A stretch of DNA of 61,255 nucleotides, taken from positions 1 to 61,255 of the forward strand of contig JAGXGB010000066.1 of NCBI GenBank assembly GCA_024636955.1, written 5' to 3'. The number at the start of each line of letters is the position of its first letter. Positions within the stretch are counted from its first letter, which is position 1. Below the pieces are notes generated by a model. That model was given only the letters and a program-made list of their open reading frames with translations. It had not been told where the DNA came from and did no database searches. The position numbers and the translations under genes were made by a program. This DNA is from Bacteroidales bacterium (GTDB taxonomy: Bacteria; Bacteroidota; Bacteroidia; Bacteroidales; Lentimicrobiaceae). This document shows positions 1 to 8,903 of the stretch, in pieces.

Positions 1-317
1 AGTCAAAAGTATATGGTGAAGCAGATCCAGCGCTGACCTATCAGATCACCTCTGGTGCTCTTGCATTTAGTGATGCATTCACCGGTGCTCTTTCAAGAGT
101 TGCAGGTGAGAATGTTGGTGTATACGCCATTGAGCAAAATTCACTGGCTCTCTCAACCAATTATACTCTTTCTTATGTGGGCGCTAACCTCACTATTTCA
201 GTGCGTCCGATAACAGTTACTGCTGATGCCAAGTCAAAAGTATATGGTGAAGCAGATCCAGCGCTGACCTATCAGATCACCTCTGGTGCTCTTGCATTTA
301 GTGATGCATTCACCGGT
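1..317 (+). repeat. Recently duplicated MBG-coding repeat, 231-bp period
   Basis: Bases 1-86 are identical to 232-317. The offset of 231 bp is exactly 77 codons, one MBG domain. The first difference is at 87 versus 318, after which the copies diverge. A more diverged third unit starts near 465. Identity at synonymous positions points to recent unequal recombination or gene conversion within the array. Confidence 0.9.
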
Positions 318-1820
318 ACTCTTGTTAGAGAAGCTGGTGAGACTGTTGGTACTTATGAGATTCAGCAGGGAACAGTTGCGCTGAACAGCAATTATACCCT
401 TAGTTATGTACCGGCTGATCTTACAATCACTCCGCTTACAATAAACTTGGCAGCAGTGGCTAAAACCAAGGTATACGGTGAATCAGATCCTGCTCTGTCT
501 TATACATTCACGCCAGCTCTGGTTGGTAGTGATGCATTCACTGGTGCTCTGACAAGGGTTGCCGGTGAAGATGTTGGGGATTATGATATCGAACAAGGTA
601 CTCTTGCACTGAGCACTAATTACACGCTTAGTTACACAGGTGCTGTGCTCTCCATTACTCCGAAACAAGTTGATATTGAATACACAGGTACACTTATTCA
701 AGCAACCTCACTTGGAGGCACAATTGCCTATAATGTCGCTTTAGAAGCTATAATAACTGGCACTGAAAATGGTGACATTCCACTTACATGTGTAAGCTTT
801 AATCTTGTTGACCAAGATGGTATTAGTTACCCAATAATTATCGACAATTATGATAAAGTTTACAATGCAACCACAGGTATTGTAAAAGTATCAGCTTTAG
901 CAGACATTAATATTCAATCAGCACAATACGTATTCTTTGAAACAAGTGTTGTTATAGGTGAGACTTGCAATTACTTTAGTGAAACAGATGAGGTAATAAT
1001 CACTATATATAAGCCAGCTGGTGACATGGTCACTGGTGGTGGATATATTATTCCAAACAATTCAGCAGGGTCTTATTCATCTATTCCGACAGAAAAAGCA
1101 AATTTTGGCTTTAATGTAAAATACAAGCCAAATGGTACGCTTCAAGGAGAGATGAATTATTCATTTAAAAGTTTGGGAATTGATAATGTACTTCGCGACT
1201 ATCAAATTAAGTCAACAAATATGACCTCCCTTGGAGTAAATACTCATGATCCTTCAGCAAAGACAGCTGAGTTTACTGCAGTTGCCTCATTGACTTCAGG
1301 CTCAGTTAGCTATTTCCCAGGACAACAACTAACCCTTAAAGTCACTGTTACGGATCGTGGAGAACCTGGAATAAATAATGACGGAATTGGTGTATCATTA
1401 TGGAATGGATCTGATCTTATCTATTCTAGTAATTGGAATGGCTATAGAACAACCGAGATTACATTAAATGGTGGCAATATTGTAGTTCATAAAGGTCTAA
1501 ATGTAGGCCCTCAAGCAGTTGAAGTCGATCTAAATCAAATCGGTTCTCAATCTAATCCCGCCTCCCCACTCACCGTATTCCCCAATCCAACGCGCGATAA
1601 GGCTACATTTAAGTTTGTGCCGGGTATTGATTCAAGGGCTACGCTGCAGGTTTATACTGCTGATGGTGTGCTGGTTGAAACATTATACGATCAGAACGTG
1701 ATTAGTGGTAAAGCTTATGAAATTGAGTACAGGCCGGCAGCTCGCAATTCAGCGATGTTTATTTACCGGTTGATACTTAATAATGAGGTTTATACCGGAA
1801 AGCTGATGTTCCAGAAATAA
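3..1820 (+). CDS. MBG-repeat secreted protein, T9SS sorted (5' partial)
   Basis: The reading frame is open from the window edge, so the gene start lies outside; the GTG at 177 is internal. About 605 residues are visible. Three MBG-type repeats come first, each about 77 residues, marked by KVYGE(A/S)DPALxY, DAFTGxLxR and NYTLSY. A less repetitive region follows, with TGGGYI near 1030 and a post-COAP-like beta domain. The last 80 residues form a T9SS type A sorting domain (FPNPTRDKATFKF ... GKLMFQK). The family is known for exported, often surface-attached adhesin-like proteins; the ligand here is unknown. A strong terminator follows the stop. Confidence 0.85.
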   Translation, partial: SKVYGEADPALTYQITSGALAFSDAFTGALSRVAGENVGVYAIEQNSLALSTNYTLSYVGANLTISVRPITVTADAKSKVYGEADPALTYQITSGALAFSDAFTGTLVREAGETVGTYEIQQGTVALNSNYTLSYVPADLTITPLTINLAAVAKTKVYGESDPALSYTFTPALVGSDAFTGALTRVAGEDVGDYDIEQGTLALSTNYTLSYTGAVLSITPKQVDIEYTGTLIQATSLGGTIAYNVALEAIITGTENGDIPLTCVSFNLVDQDGISYPIIIDNYDKVYNATTGIVKVSALADINIQSAQYVFFETSVVIGETCNYFSETDEVIITIYKPAGDMVTGGGYIIPNNSAGSYSSIPTEKANFGFNVKYKPNGTLQGEMNYSFKSLGIDNVLRDYQIKSTNMTSLGVNTHDPSAKTAEFTAVASLTSGSVSYFPGQQLTLKVTVTDRGEPGINNDGIGVSLWNGSDLIYSSNWNGYRTTEITLNGGNIVVHKGLNVGPQAVEVDLNQIGSQSNPASPLTVFPNPTRDKATFKFVPGIDSRATLQVYTADGVLVETLYDQNVISGKAYEIEYRPAARNSAMFIYRLILNNEVYTGKLMFQK

Positions 1821-1840
1821 ACACCGAAGAGGTGAATTTT

Positions 1841-1876
1841 AAAAAAGGTGGAAAACGATGATTTTCCACCTTTTTT
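1841..1876 (+). terminator. Rho-independent terminator
   Basis: A perfect 15-bp inverted repeat (AAAAAAGGTGGAAAA / TTTTCCACCTTTTTT) has a 6-base loop and ends in a T run. It lies 20 bases past the stop of the MBG-repeat gene. The A-rich 5' arm makes it potentially bidirectional. Confidence 0.9.
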
Positions 1877-2454
1877 GTTCTGGGTTCTGGGGAAAACGGT
1901 TCTGGGTGCTGAGGTTCTGGGTTATGAGTTGAATTGCATAGTGCATTGCAGGTTGTTCTTTGTTCTTTGTTCTTTGTTGGGGGTAGCAGTCAGCACTCAG
2001 ATAAACCTACTTTATACTTTAGCCTTTAGCCTTTAGCCTTTAGCCTTGCCACTAACCAGCCCGGCTGAACTGGAGGAGATCAGAATATTGAAGTACGGGC
2101 TTTAGCCGTGAGCTTGTCCACCCTTGTCCACAGTTGTCCACCCTCTGTCAGTTGGGCGGAACTGACAAAAGGTCAAAAAGACTGCCATGGGGTGGACAAC
2201 GCCGGACAATTTCAGGTTTAGGCATCTATAGCATTATTGTTGCAATAACAGAGTAGGATTGATTTGCAGAGGCATAATCAATCCAACCTCGTTATTTGAC
2301 ATCCTGATAAAAATGCTGCAGGCGATGAGATATCGTCTGTAGCCTTGTCACTAACCCCTAATCTTCATCACCTTTTAACCCCATATTAATCGAATTTTAA
2401 TAACGCTGCCTTTATTTTGGTCTTGCAACCTCATAATAAGTTCATTGCAACCAA
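1877..2454. other. Non-coding spacer with heptamer repeats and hairpins
   Basis: I see no supported gene here. The spacer holds degenerate GTTCTGG units (1877-1927), three TTGTTCT units plus a partial (1953-1978) and four CTTTAGC units (2017-2044). A bulged hairpin ACGGGCT-TT-AGCCGT lies near 2094-2108. TTGTCCAC occurs three times at 2114-2141, with the inverse GGGTGGACAA at 2190-2199. A perfect 8-bp hairpin TGTCAGTT/AACTGACA lies at 2146-2167. It looks like a build-up of slippage repeats and REP-like palindromes. Confidence 0.6.
2017..2044. repeat. Heptanucleotide tandem repeat (CTTTAGC)4
   Basis: Four perfect copies of CTTTAGC. Two other period-7 arrays lie just upstream (TTGTTCT at 1953-1978 and GTTCTGG around 1877-1920), so three different heptamer families share one spacer. 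Confidence 0.85.
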
Positions 2455-4245
2455 ATGAAAGCAACCACCTTTCTGGCTATTTTATTATTATTCCTTTACC
2501 AGACCGCTATAGGCGATGGGGTGAAGTCGTTCACCGGACCAGAAACAGAACCTGTAAGAGAATTACATGGTCGTGATTCGACCGGTAATGGGGATAAATT
2601 TCAGAATGCAGGGTTTGAAGATTGGACTGATGGGAATCCTGACTTCTGGGAGGAAGTACTGGATGAGGTTGGCAATATAATTAATAATGTTAGAACAGCG
2701 CCTGAATTATTCTTAAAGACAGAGGGGGATTTAAGTATAAGAGTACAGTCACTTCAACCAGTTGGCGGAATTTCACACTCTGTGAGCGGGGAGACTCCTG
2801 AGTGGTGGAATGTTTATCCTGAAAAAGCGAGTGCTGCCCTTCATTATGCCAAGGCAAACGGAACAAGTGCCTGGTTTGATGAGCACTTGCTGGTTCAGGA
2901 TGACTTCCACCTTGCCTGTAGCTCCGGCGTTTCATCTGCCATTCGAAATGCACATGCACTTAGATTGGATAATGGCGATCTAATTGAGTTATTCTCAGCG
3001 TGTTCTACTTCTGAATACAGCTATCAGGGTGCCGTGTATATGAAGCGTAATGGCGGTGAGCCGGAACTATTCATAGATTTTAAAGACCACCGGACATGGA
3101 CATGGCCCGGGGTGATGAAAATGGATACAAATTATATATTCGTATCGATGAGAATTGGCCACGATGGGCAGCAACATCTTCATGCAACGGATATCACCCA
3201 TGATTTTACAGGTATTTCAAATGACCGTTTGCTTTTTGAGATCGACAGCACCAATGTTCAATGCTACAGCATGATTAAATTATCTGATGGGAAAATAGTA
3301 TTGCCTATAGTATATGCAGCGGTTGGTAAGGTAGGCACGGGACCATGGTTTCTTGATATATTGACAACTTATGACCTCATTACGGTAGCACGGCTTAATA
3401 AGCCAAAAACCTATATTGGCAGGGGATTAATGGAGGCTTATCCGGTAGTTCTGTCGGATGAAACAGTTGCCATTTTATGCCGCACTGACCAGGGGCATCT
3501 TGCGAAAGCAATATACGATCCAAATGCAAAAACACTTTCAAATGCTGTTGCCACCCAAATAATTCAGCCAAAGGCAGGCAGCTATGCGAGAAACCTCAGT
3601 GATAACTCCATCCTGCTCAGCTGGCTGGCAAATGTTGACTTAAGGAAAGTGCTTGTAATGGCTGTTTCGGATGACGATATGGTTACCTGGCAGAGTTATC
3701 ATATTATAATGACCAGTGCTGCATTGGGTCATCCGCTATCATCACAACCTCCATATATACATCAGCCATTTGTGTTTGAAGATGCCGACGGTTCTTTAAC
3801 CTGCTATTTTGAAGAAGTGCTGAGTGGATACGACATTAATTTATTCAAGACAACTGCATCGGAATACAGAATAAATAATGTAGCAAATGAGACTAAAGCA
3901 TGGCAAGTGATCAGGGTTGAGAAGCCTGGGGCCGCAGTTTCATTGCAATTATTAAATGTTATAGGTGCCGAGGGTATTGCGTTTTATGATCAACCAATTA
4001 TAACAGAAGCTCCGATGGCGGGCAGAACCGGAGTTGTATTATTCCCTAACCCGGTTGAGGATATACTCACTATTGCCTCTGACAAGCCGGTAACTCATGT
4101 TGACATACTTAATGTTAATGGCCGGTTACTCGAAAGCTTTACCGGCTCAAACACAATTCCAATGAATCAATACTCCAAAGGTGTATACTTTATTAAAGTT
4201 TACAGAGGTTTGAAGGTTGGGGTTTTTAAGATTGTTAAGATTTAG
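2455..4245 (+). CDS. Secreted sialidase-fold (BNR-like) protein with T9SS sorting domain
   Basis: 596 residues. A signal peptide of about 20 residues is followed by a short GFEDWTDGNPDFWEE segment resembling the start of carbohydrate-binding modules. A long beta-propeller-like region matches the exo-sialidase/neuraminidase superfamily in style (RNAHALRLDNGDLIELFSA, TWTWPGVMKM, LLSWLANVDLRKVLVMAVSDDDMVTW). The end is a T9SS type A domain (LFPNPVEDILTI ... FKIVKI). Catalytic residues of true sialidases cannot be confirmed, so substrate and activity are open. It is probably exported across the outer membrane and either released or lipid-anchored. Confidence 0.75.
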   Translation: MKATTFLAILLLFLYQTAIGDGVKSFTGPETEPVRELHGRDSTGNGDKFQNAGFEDWTDGNPDFWEEVLDEVGNIINNVRTAPELFLKTEGDLSIRVQSLQPVGGISHSVSGETPEWWNVYPEKASAALHYAKANGTSAWFDEHLLVQDDFHLACSSGVSSAIRNAHALRLDNGDLIELFSACSTSEYSYQGAVYMKRNGGEPELFIDFKDHRTWTWPGVMKMDTNYIFVSMRIGHDGQQHLHATDITHDFTGISNDRLLFEIDSTNVQCYSMIKLSDGKIVLPIVYAAVGKVGTGPWFLDILTTYDLITVARLNKPKTYIGRGLMEAYPVVLSDETVAILCRTDQGHLAKAIYDPNAKTLSNAVATQIIQPKAGSYARNLSDNSILLSWLANVDLRKVLVMAVSDDDMVTWQSYHIIMTSAALGHPLSSQPPYIHQPFVFEDADGSLTCYFEEVLSGYDINLFKTTASEYRINNVANETKAWQVIRVEKPGAAVSLQLLNVIGAEGIAFYDQPIITEAPMAGRTGVVLFPNPVEDILTIASDKPVTHVDILNVNGRLLESFTGSNTIPMNQYSKGVYFIKVYRGLKVGVFKIVKI

Positions 4246-4334
4246 CTGTTGTTTGGATGATATATATCAATTACCGTAGTGTGCAGTATATTTCATTTAT
4301 TATTGCAAACGCTAAACAACCAAACCCCCCTGAC

Positions 4335-5813
4335 ATGAAGAAGTTATACATTATAATGCTAGTGGTATGTGCATTTCTGTCGACTAACGCCCAGAATTAC
4401 CAACTGTTTAATGCTGCATCGCAAAAAGTTTTCACAACATACCCTCAGCCGGGCAATACTTTCAGTCTGCATTTTGAATCGGTAGATGGGAGTGGTACCA
4501 CCACGGTTTATAATCCCTATATGGGAATTGCAGATTTTGAGATCACAACGGCTAATTGCCCTTTGATTACCAGTGGTTATTGTTTTCCGGAAACGAAGCC
4601 TAACTGGGTAGGTAGTATGGTTAACCTGAACAATGCCAGCGGAATTTATAGTTTTGAAACCAATGATGCCATTACGGTTAACCTTGATATGAATACCGGT
4701 GTAGCCAATACGCTGTTGTATGAGGATGCGGATCAGCGGTTTATGCTTCAGGCGATGGATGAAACGTTCGAGAATGTTCTCGGGATAAATGATTCGGTGA
4801 AAAACCTTAAGGTACTTCATACCGACCTTCAGGGCAATGTGATTAACTCAGCGCTCAATAACCTTATACTTAAAGCGGGCAAGGAACTGGGACTAATCAC
4901 TTTCTTCCGCATTGATAGCTTTCCGCAGATGCTTCAGCCGGTTACCCTGTTGGGGTTGAACAACCCTGCTGCCGGAATTACCCGGCTTACATACGCTGAC
5001 TTGTACGATTACCAGCCGGGTGATGAAGTGCAGTATAGTGAAAAGAGCCTTGCAGTTACCTGCCATACTGAGGTAAAGTATCACAGATACACTAAACTTA
5101 CTTATCTCGAAAGAGAGGATACCCCTGATTCAATCATCTATACTTGTTACAGAAAAAGATTTGATGCCGATTCAACCGAGGTGTTTTATGATACAATTGT
5201 CACTGCGTGGAACAGGCATACAGTGGTTGCGGAACTTCCGTTTGATTATAATAGCCACAATGATGTGCTGGCAAGGAAGTCGCTATCCTATATTGATTAT
5301 TGCGGACAGCCCATGCTGACATATACCAACACATCACTTTTCATGGATTATTGTGAAGAAACAGGATGTTGGGGATCGACAGATTCACTGGGAGTACCTG
5401 TGGAACATTCAGAAACTTCTATTTCGGGCGTTGGCAGATACAGGTACACTGCCGCAGAATTACTGGGAGATACAACCCTTATATATAAATTTGAGGTGAA
5501 TTACTTTAAGAAGGGAATGCAAACCTGTGGTTCAGAACAATTTGTAGTTGGCACAACCGGACAGGACATGCCAACAAGCCGGTTTATAATTTCACCCAAT
5601 CCTGCAGGAGATTATTTTGCTGCATTTTCCACAGGTAATTTATCTGGCAACCTGCGTGTTATCATTTTGAATTCAAGTGGTCAGCAAATTAAGAGTATCA
5701 ATAACTATGTTTCCGGTGAAAAAATCTATACTTCAGGCTTGCAAAAGGGAATCTATTTTGTTAGGTTTATACAGGGCAACACTGTAACGACGAGTAAAGT
5801 GGTGATCAACTGA
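4335..5813 (+). CDS. Secreted hypothetical protein with T9SS sorting domain
   Basis: 492 residues from the ATG at 4335, chosen because a typical signal peptide begins there (MKKLYIIMLVVCAFLSTNAQ); the in-frame ATG at 4257 would put 26 atypical residues ahead of it. The body is beta-rich and I do not recognise its family. The C terminus is a T9SS type A domain (FIISPNPAGDYFAAF ... SKVVIN). It follows the sialidase-fold gene by 89 bases on the same strand, and the two may be co-transcribed. Confidence 0.8.
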   Translation: MKKLYIIMLVVCAFLSTNAQNYQLFNAASQKVFTTYPQPGNTFSLHFESVDGSGTTTVYNPYMGIADFEITTANCPLITSGYCFPETKPNWVGSMVNLNNASGIYSFETNDAITVNLDMNTGVANTLLYEDADQRFMLQAMDETFENVLGINDSVKNLKVLHTDLQGNVINSALNNLILKAGKELGLITFFRIDSFPQMLQPVTLLGLNNPAAGITRLTYADLYDYQPGDEVQYSEKSLAVTCHTEVKYHRYTKLTYLEREDTPDSIIYTCYRKRFDADSTEVFYDTIVTAWNRHTVVAELPFDYNSHNDVLARKSLSYIDYCGQPMLTYTNTSLFMDYCEETGCWGSTDSLGVPVEHSETSISGVGRYRYTAAELLGDTTLIYKFEVNYFKKGMQTCGSEQFVVGTTGQDMPTSRFIISPNPAGDYFAAFSTGNLSGNLRVIILNSSGQQIKSINNYVSGEKIYTSGLQKGIYFVRFIQGNTVTTSKVVIN

Positions 5814-5849
5814 TTTTTTTTGTAACTTGACCTCCAACTAACTGAAGCT

Positions 5850-7148
5850 ATGCAGAACAACATCAAGAAACCTTTCCAGGTTAATTTGAATCTTAATGTG
5901 AGAGGGCTGGAGCCGTCGTCAACACTGGCAATAAATGAACGGAGCAGGCAACTGGTCAAAGAGGGCAAGGAAGTGTTCAGGCTGGGGCTGGGACAGTCAC
6001 CTTTTCCTGTTCCTGAGGAAGTGGTGGAATCGTTAAGGCGGAATGCCCATCAAAAAGAGTATCTGCCTGTGTCAGGATTGCCTGAATTGAGGGAGTCTAT
6101 CTCAGAATTCAACGTTAGGATGCATAAGGTAGACGACAGGCCTGAGGATATTTTGATTGGTCCTGGCTCAAAAGAGTTGATTTTTTTGTTGCAACTGGTT
6201 TATTACGGCGACCTAATAATTCCAACCCCAAGCTGGGTTTCATACGCTCCCCAGGCACAGATCATTGGCCGCCACGTTCATTGGGTACCAACTCAGCATA
6301 GTAATGACCTGAGAATGAGTCCTGATATGCTGGAAGAAATCTGCCGTAAGGATCCTGATAAACCAAGGATAGCTATTTTGAATTATCCTGCAAACCCAAC
6401 AGGTGTAACCTACCCGATTGAGCGGTTAAAAAGGCTGGCTGAGGTTGCTGCCAAATACAATGTAATACTTGTATCGGATGAGATATACGGGTTGATGCAT
6501 CATAACAACCAGCATGTATCAGTTGCAAGATACTACCCTGAAGGTACTATCATTAGCAATGGCCTAAGCAAGTGGTGCGGTGCAGGGGGGTGGCGGCTTG
6601 GGTTCTTCTCATTCCCTTCAGGCCTTCGCTGGTTGCGCGATGCCATGGCTATTGCAGCGAGTGAAACCTTTACCACCACCAGTGCGCCAATACAATATGC
6701 AGCGGTTACTGCCTTCAATGGAGGACCGTTTATGGATGATTACCTTACCAAAGTGAGGAAATCACTGAAAACTATCCTCAAATATATCATGGTACGCTTT
6801 GATATTTTGAAGATCACTTACCCTACCCCGCAAGGGGCCTTCTACATTTTCCCCGACTTTGGGTTTTACCGTGAAGCACTGATGCAGCGCGGCATCACAA
6901 CAAGCAAGGAATTATGCACGCGCTTACTGGAGGAAACAGGTGTTGCCATGTTGCCGGGTTCTGATTTTGGAAGAGACCCTGGGGAACTATCGGCCCGAAT
7001 AGCATACGTTGATTTCGACGGAAGAGAGGTGCTGGAAGGTTCGGGTGTGCTTTTTAATGACGAAGCAAACCATGACTACTTTGTAGAAAAGCACTGCTCC
7101 AAATTAGTCAAGGCTGTTGAACGAATTGGGAACTGGCTTCAAGGTTAA
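5850..7148 (+). CDS. PLP-dependent aminotransferase, class I/II
   Basis: 432 residues, fold type I. Visible motifs are NYPANPTG (substrate/PLP region), SDEIYG (PLP-nitrogen Asp and Tyr) and SKWCGAGGWRLGF, in which Lys241 is the expected Schiff-base lysine. The layout is that of aspartate or aromatic aminotransferases; the amino-acid substrate is not decidable from sequence. The N-terminal 20 residues and length are slightly longer than the usual 390-400. The last codons and stop are duplicated just downstream (7130-7183). Confidence 0.9.
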   Translation: MQNNIKKPFQVNLNLNVRGLEPSSTLAINERSRQLVKEGKEVFRLGLGQSPFPVPEEVVESLRRNAHQKEYLPVSGLPELRESISEFNVRMHKVDDRPEDILIGPGSKELIFLLQLVYYGDLIIPTPSWVSYAPQAQIIGRHVHWVPTQHSNDLRMSPDMLEEICRKDPDKPRIAILNYPANPTGVTYPIERLKRLAEVAAKYNVILVSDEIYGLMHHNNQHVSVARYYPEGTIISNGLSKWCGAGGWRLGFFSFPSGLRWLRDAMAIAASETFTTTSAPIQYAAVTAFNGGPFMDDYLTKVRKSLKTILKYIMVRFDILKITYPTPQGAFYIFPDFGFYREALMQRGITTSKELCTRLLEETGVAMLPGSDFGRDPGELSARIAYVDFDGREVLEGSGVLFNDEANHDYFVEKHCSKLVKAVERIGNWLQG

Positions 7149-7183
7149 TCAAAGTTAATCCACGAACTGGCTTCAAGGTTAAT
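7130..7183. repeat. Gene-end direct duplication, 20 bp
   Basis: The 20-mer GAACTGGCTTCAAGGTTAAT occurs at 7130-7149 and again at 7164-7183, 34 bases apart. The first copy is the real 3' end of the aminotransferase gene, including its TAA stop. Confidence 0.9.
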
Positions 7184-7248
7184 TGCGTATTAAATTGAAG
7201 TATAAAAAGTGAGCTTGACCAGGATGAGCAGGTTTAATGGGTTAGCCC

Positions 7249-7665
7249 TTATTCCAGTGCATCAATAATGTCCTTAAGCATTTCAACATTAAGCGGCTTG
7301 TTTTTGAATTCAATGATCTCGTTGGTATAATGGGTTTTAGCCTTGAGCGTATCAGCCGGATTGAGTGAACTGGTAAGCATAATTATGATACGGGTGGGGA
7401 GGCTGTCGAACAAATTTATCTCACGGGCCTTTTCGAGGAATTCAAAACCATTCATTCCCGGCATATTGATATCGAGGAATACAAGATCAGGATATGGGTT
7501 ATTTTCAGTCTTCAGCCTGCTTTGCTGAAAATATTCAATAGCTTCCTCGCCCGAGGTTACAGACTGCACCTTGATTTCGGGGTGATAGCTGCGGATGACA
7601 AAAGTGTGAATATAGTTATCGTGGATATTGTCGTCAATGAGCAGTATATTCTTTATATCTTTCAT
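7249..7665 (-). CDS. Stand-alone response regulator receiver (Rcp1-like)
   Basis: 138 residues, receiver domain only, no output domain. The acidic pair is D11/D12, the phospho-acceptor is D65 in [11 protein letters not shown], and T98/S99 and K123 (NKP) complete the pocket. It overlaps the upstream kinase gene by 4 bases (ATGA), so the two are translationally coupled. Single-domain regulators of this Rcp1 type usually act by protein contact rather than DNA binding. Confidence 0.92.
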   Translation of the reverse strand: MKDIKNILLIDDNIHDNYIHTFVIRSYHPEIKVQSVTSGEEAIEYFQQSRLKTENNPYPDLVFLDINMPGMNGFEFLEKAREINLFDSLPTRIIIMLTSSLNPADTLKAKTHYTNEIIEFKNKPLNVEMLKDIIDALE

Positions 7666-8786
7666 ACAGGTATTGCGTTTGCTTTAGGTATGGTAAAAAA
7701 GAAGGTAGTTCCTTCACCGGGTGATGATTCCACCCAAATACGGCCTTCATAGAGTTCAACGATCTTTTTGCAGGTAGCCAGTCCGATACCGGTACCGGGA
7801 TATTTCTCTTCAGAATGCAGCCGCTGGAAGATCAGGAATATTTTGCTTAAGTGGTCTTGTTTTATGCCTATGCCATTGTCGCTGACGGAAAATTCCCATT
7901 CTTCAGCTTTATTCTCACAATTGACTGAAATTATTGGTGGCACGTCAGGTCGTTTAAACTTGATTGCATTGGCAATAAGATTCTGGAACAGCTGTTTGAT
8001 CTCAACCTTATTGCCCATTATCACCGGGAGGTCACCCACTTTAAATGTTGCTTCGTTTTCACGGATAACCACATCAATATCCGCTATAACATCATTGAAC
8101 ACCTCATTACAATCAACCTTTTCAATTACGCGGTTACGGCCGATACGCGAGAAATCAAGCAGTTCTTTGATCAGTGTCTTCATCCTTTCGGTTGACCTGG
8201 TGATGATATCCAGGAAACCTTTGGCTTCATCATCAAGCATATCATTAGCCTTAAGGTTCAGGATCATAACATAGTTGGTGATATTGCGCAACGGTTCCTG
8301 CAAATCATGAGATGCTACATAAGCAAACTGCTCGAGTTCCCTGTTAGAGAGCTCCAGTCGTGAGGCATAATCTTTCAGGTCAAGTGCTGCCTTCTTTTGA
8401 AGGCTGATATCGCGGATAGCAGCTGAAACGAGTATGCCTTCTGCCAGTTTAAGTGGACTCAGGCTTATTTCAACCGGAAATTCGGTACCATCTTTACGCA
8501 AGCCATATAATTCAAGTCCGGCGCCCATTTCACGCACTTTAGGATCTGCAAAGTAATGTTTACGGTGCTCCGGATGCTGATGTTTGTATTTTTGAGGTAT
8601 GAGCTTTTCAACCTCATCGCCAATCAGTTCATTGCGGTTGTAACCGAAAAGCTTTTCAGTTTGGGCATTTACCAGAACGATCTGTCCGAACTTATTCACT
8701 ATAACCATAGCATCGGGAGCCGACTCAAGCAGTGCCTCAGCATGCAGTGACGGAATAAGCGGTGGCTGGTCCATTAAAAGATTCAA
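7662..8786 (-). CDS. PAS-domain sensor histidine kinase
   Basis: 374 residues, apparently cytosolic with no membrane segment. Residues ~20-130 form a PAS domain ([20 protein letters not shown] ... [13 protein letters not shown]). The dimerisation/phosphotransfer helix has H160 in [13 protein letters not shown] HATPase domain follows with [16 protein letters not shown] and GTGIGLA. The class is the phytochrome-like family that pairs with stand-alone receivers, which agrees with the overlapping downstream regulator. M5 (start 8774) is an alternative start. The signal is unknown. Confidence 0.92.
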   Translation of the reverse strand: MNLLMDQPPLIPSLHAEALLESAPDAMVIVNKFGQIVLVNAQTEKLFGYNRNELIGDEVEKLIPQKYKHQHPEHRKHYFADPKVREMGAGLELYGLRKDGTEFPVEISLSPLKLAEGILVSAAIRDISLQKKAALDLKDYASRLELSNRELEQFAYVASHDLQEPLRNITNYVMILNLKANDMLDDEAKGFLDIITRSTERMKTLIKELLDFSRIGRNRVIEKVDCNEVFNDVIADIDVVIRENEATFKVGDLPVIMGNKVEIKQLFQNLIANAIKFKRPDVPPIISVNCENKAEEWEFSVSDNGIGIKQDHLSKIFLIFQRLHSEEKYPGTGIGLATCKKIVELYEGRIWVESSPGEGTTFFFTIPKANAIPV

Positions 8787-8903
8787 TTTAGGGGTTCAAA
8801 AAGTCAAATAACTAAAGATAAACAACAGACTGTTGAATATGTTAGTTGTATCCTGCTAACCTTTTAATGGATGCCAGCCCCCGCTATATATAATAGCTCA
8901 CAG

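Noticed and set aside
1848..2036. 62-codon plus-strand frame
   Set aside because: It starts inside the terminator hairpin and runs through heptamer repeats; it is not a protein-like sequence.
5850..7148. Aminotransferase as the missing serine palmitoyltransferase
   Set aside because: Motifs are those of class I/II aspartate-type aminotransferases, not the alpha-oxoamine synthase family, and the gene is about 15 kb from the lipid cluster.
7768..8274. 168-codon plus-strand frame
   Set aside because: Antisense shadow of the PAS histidine kinase gene; no family features.
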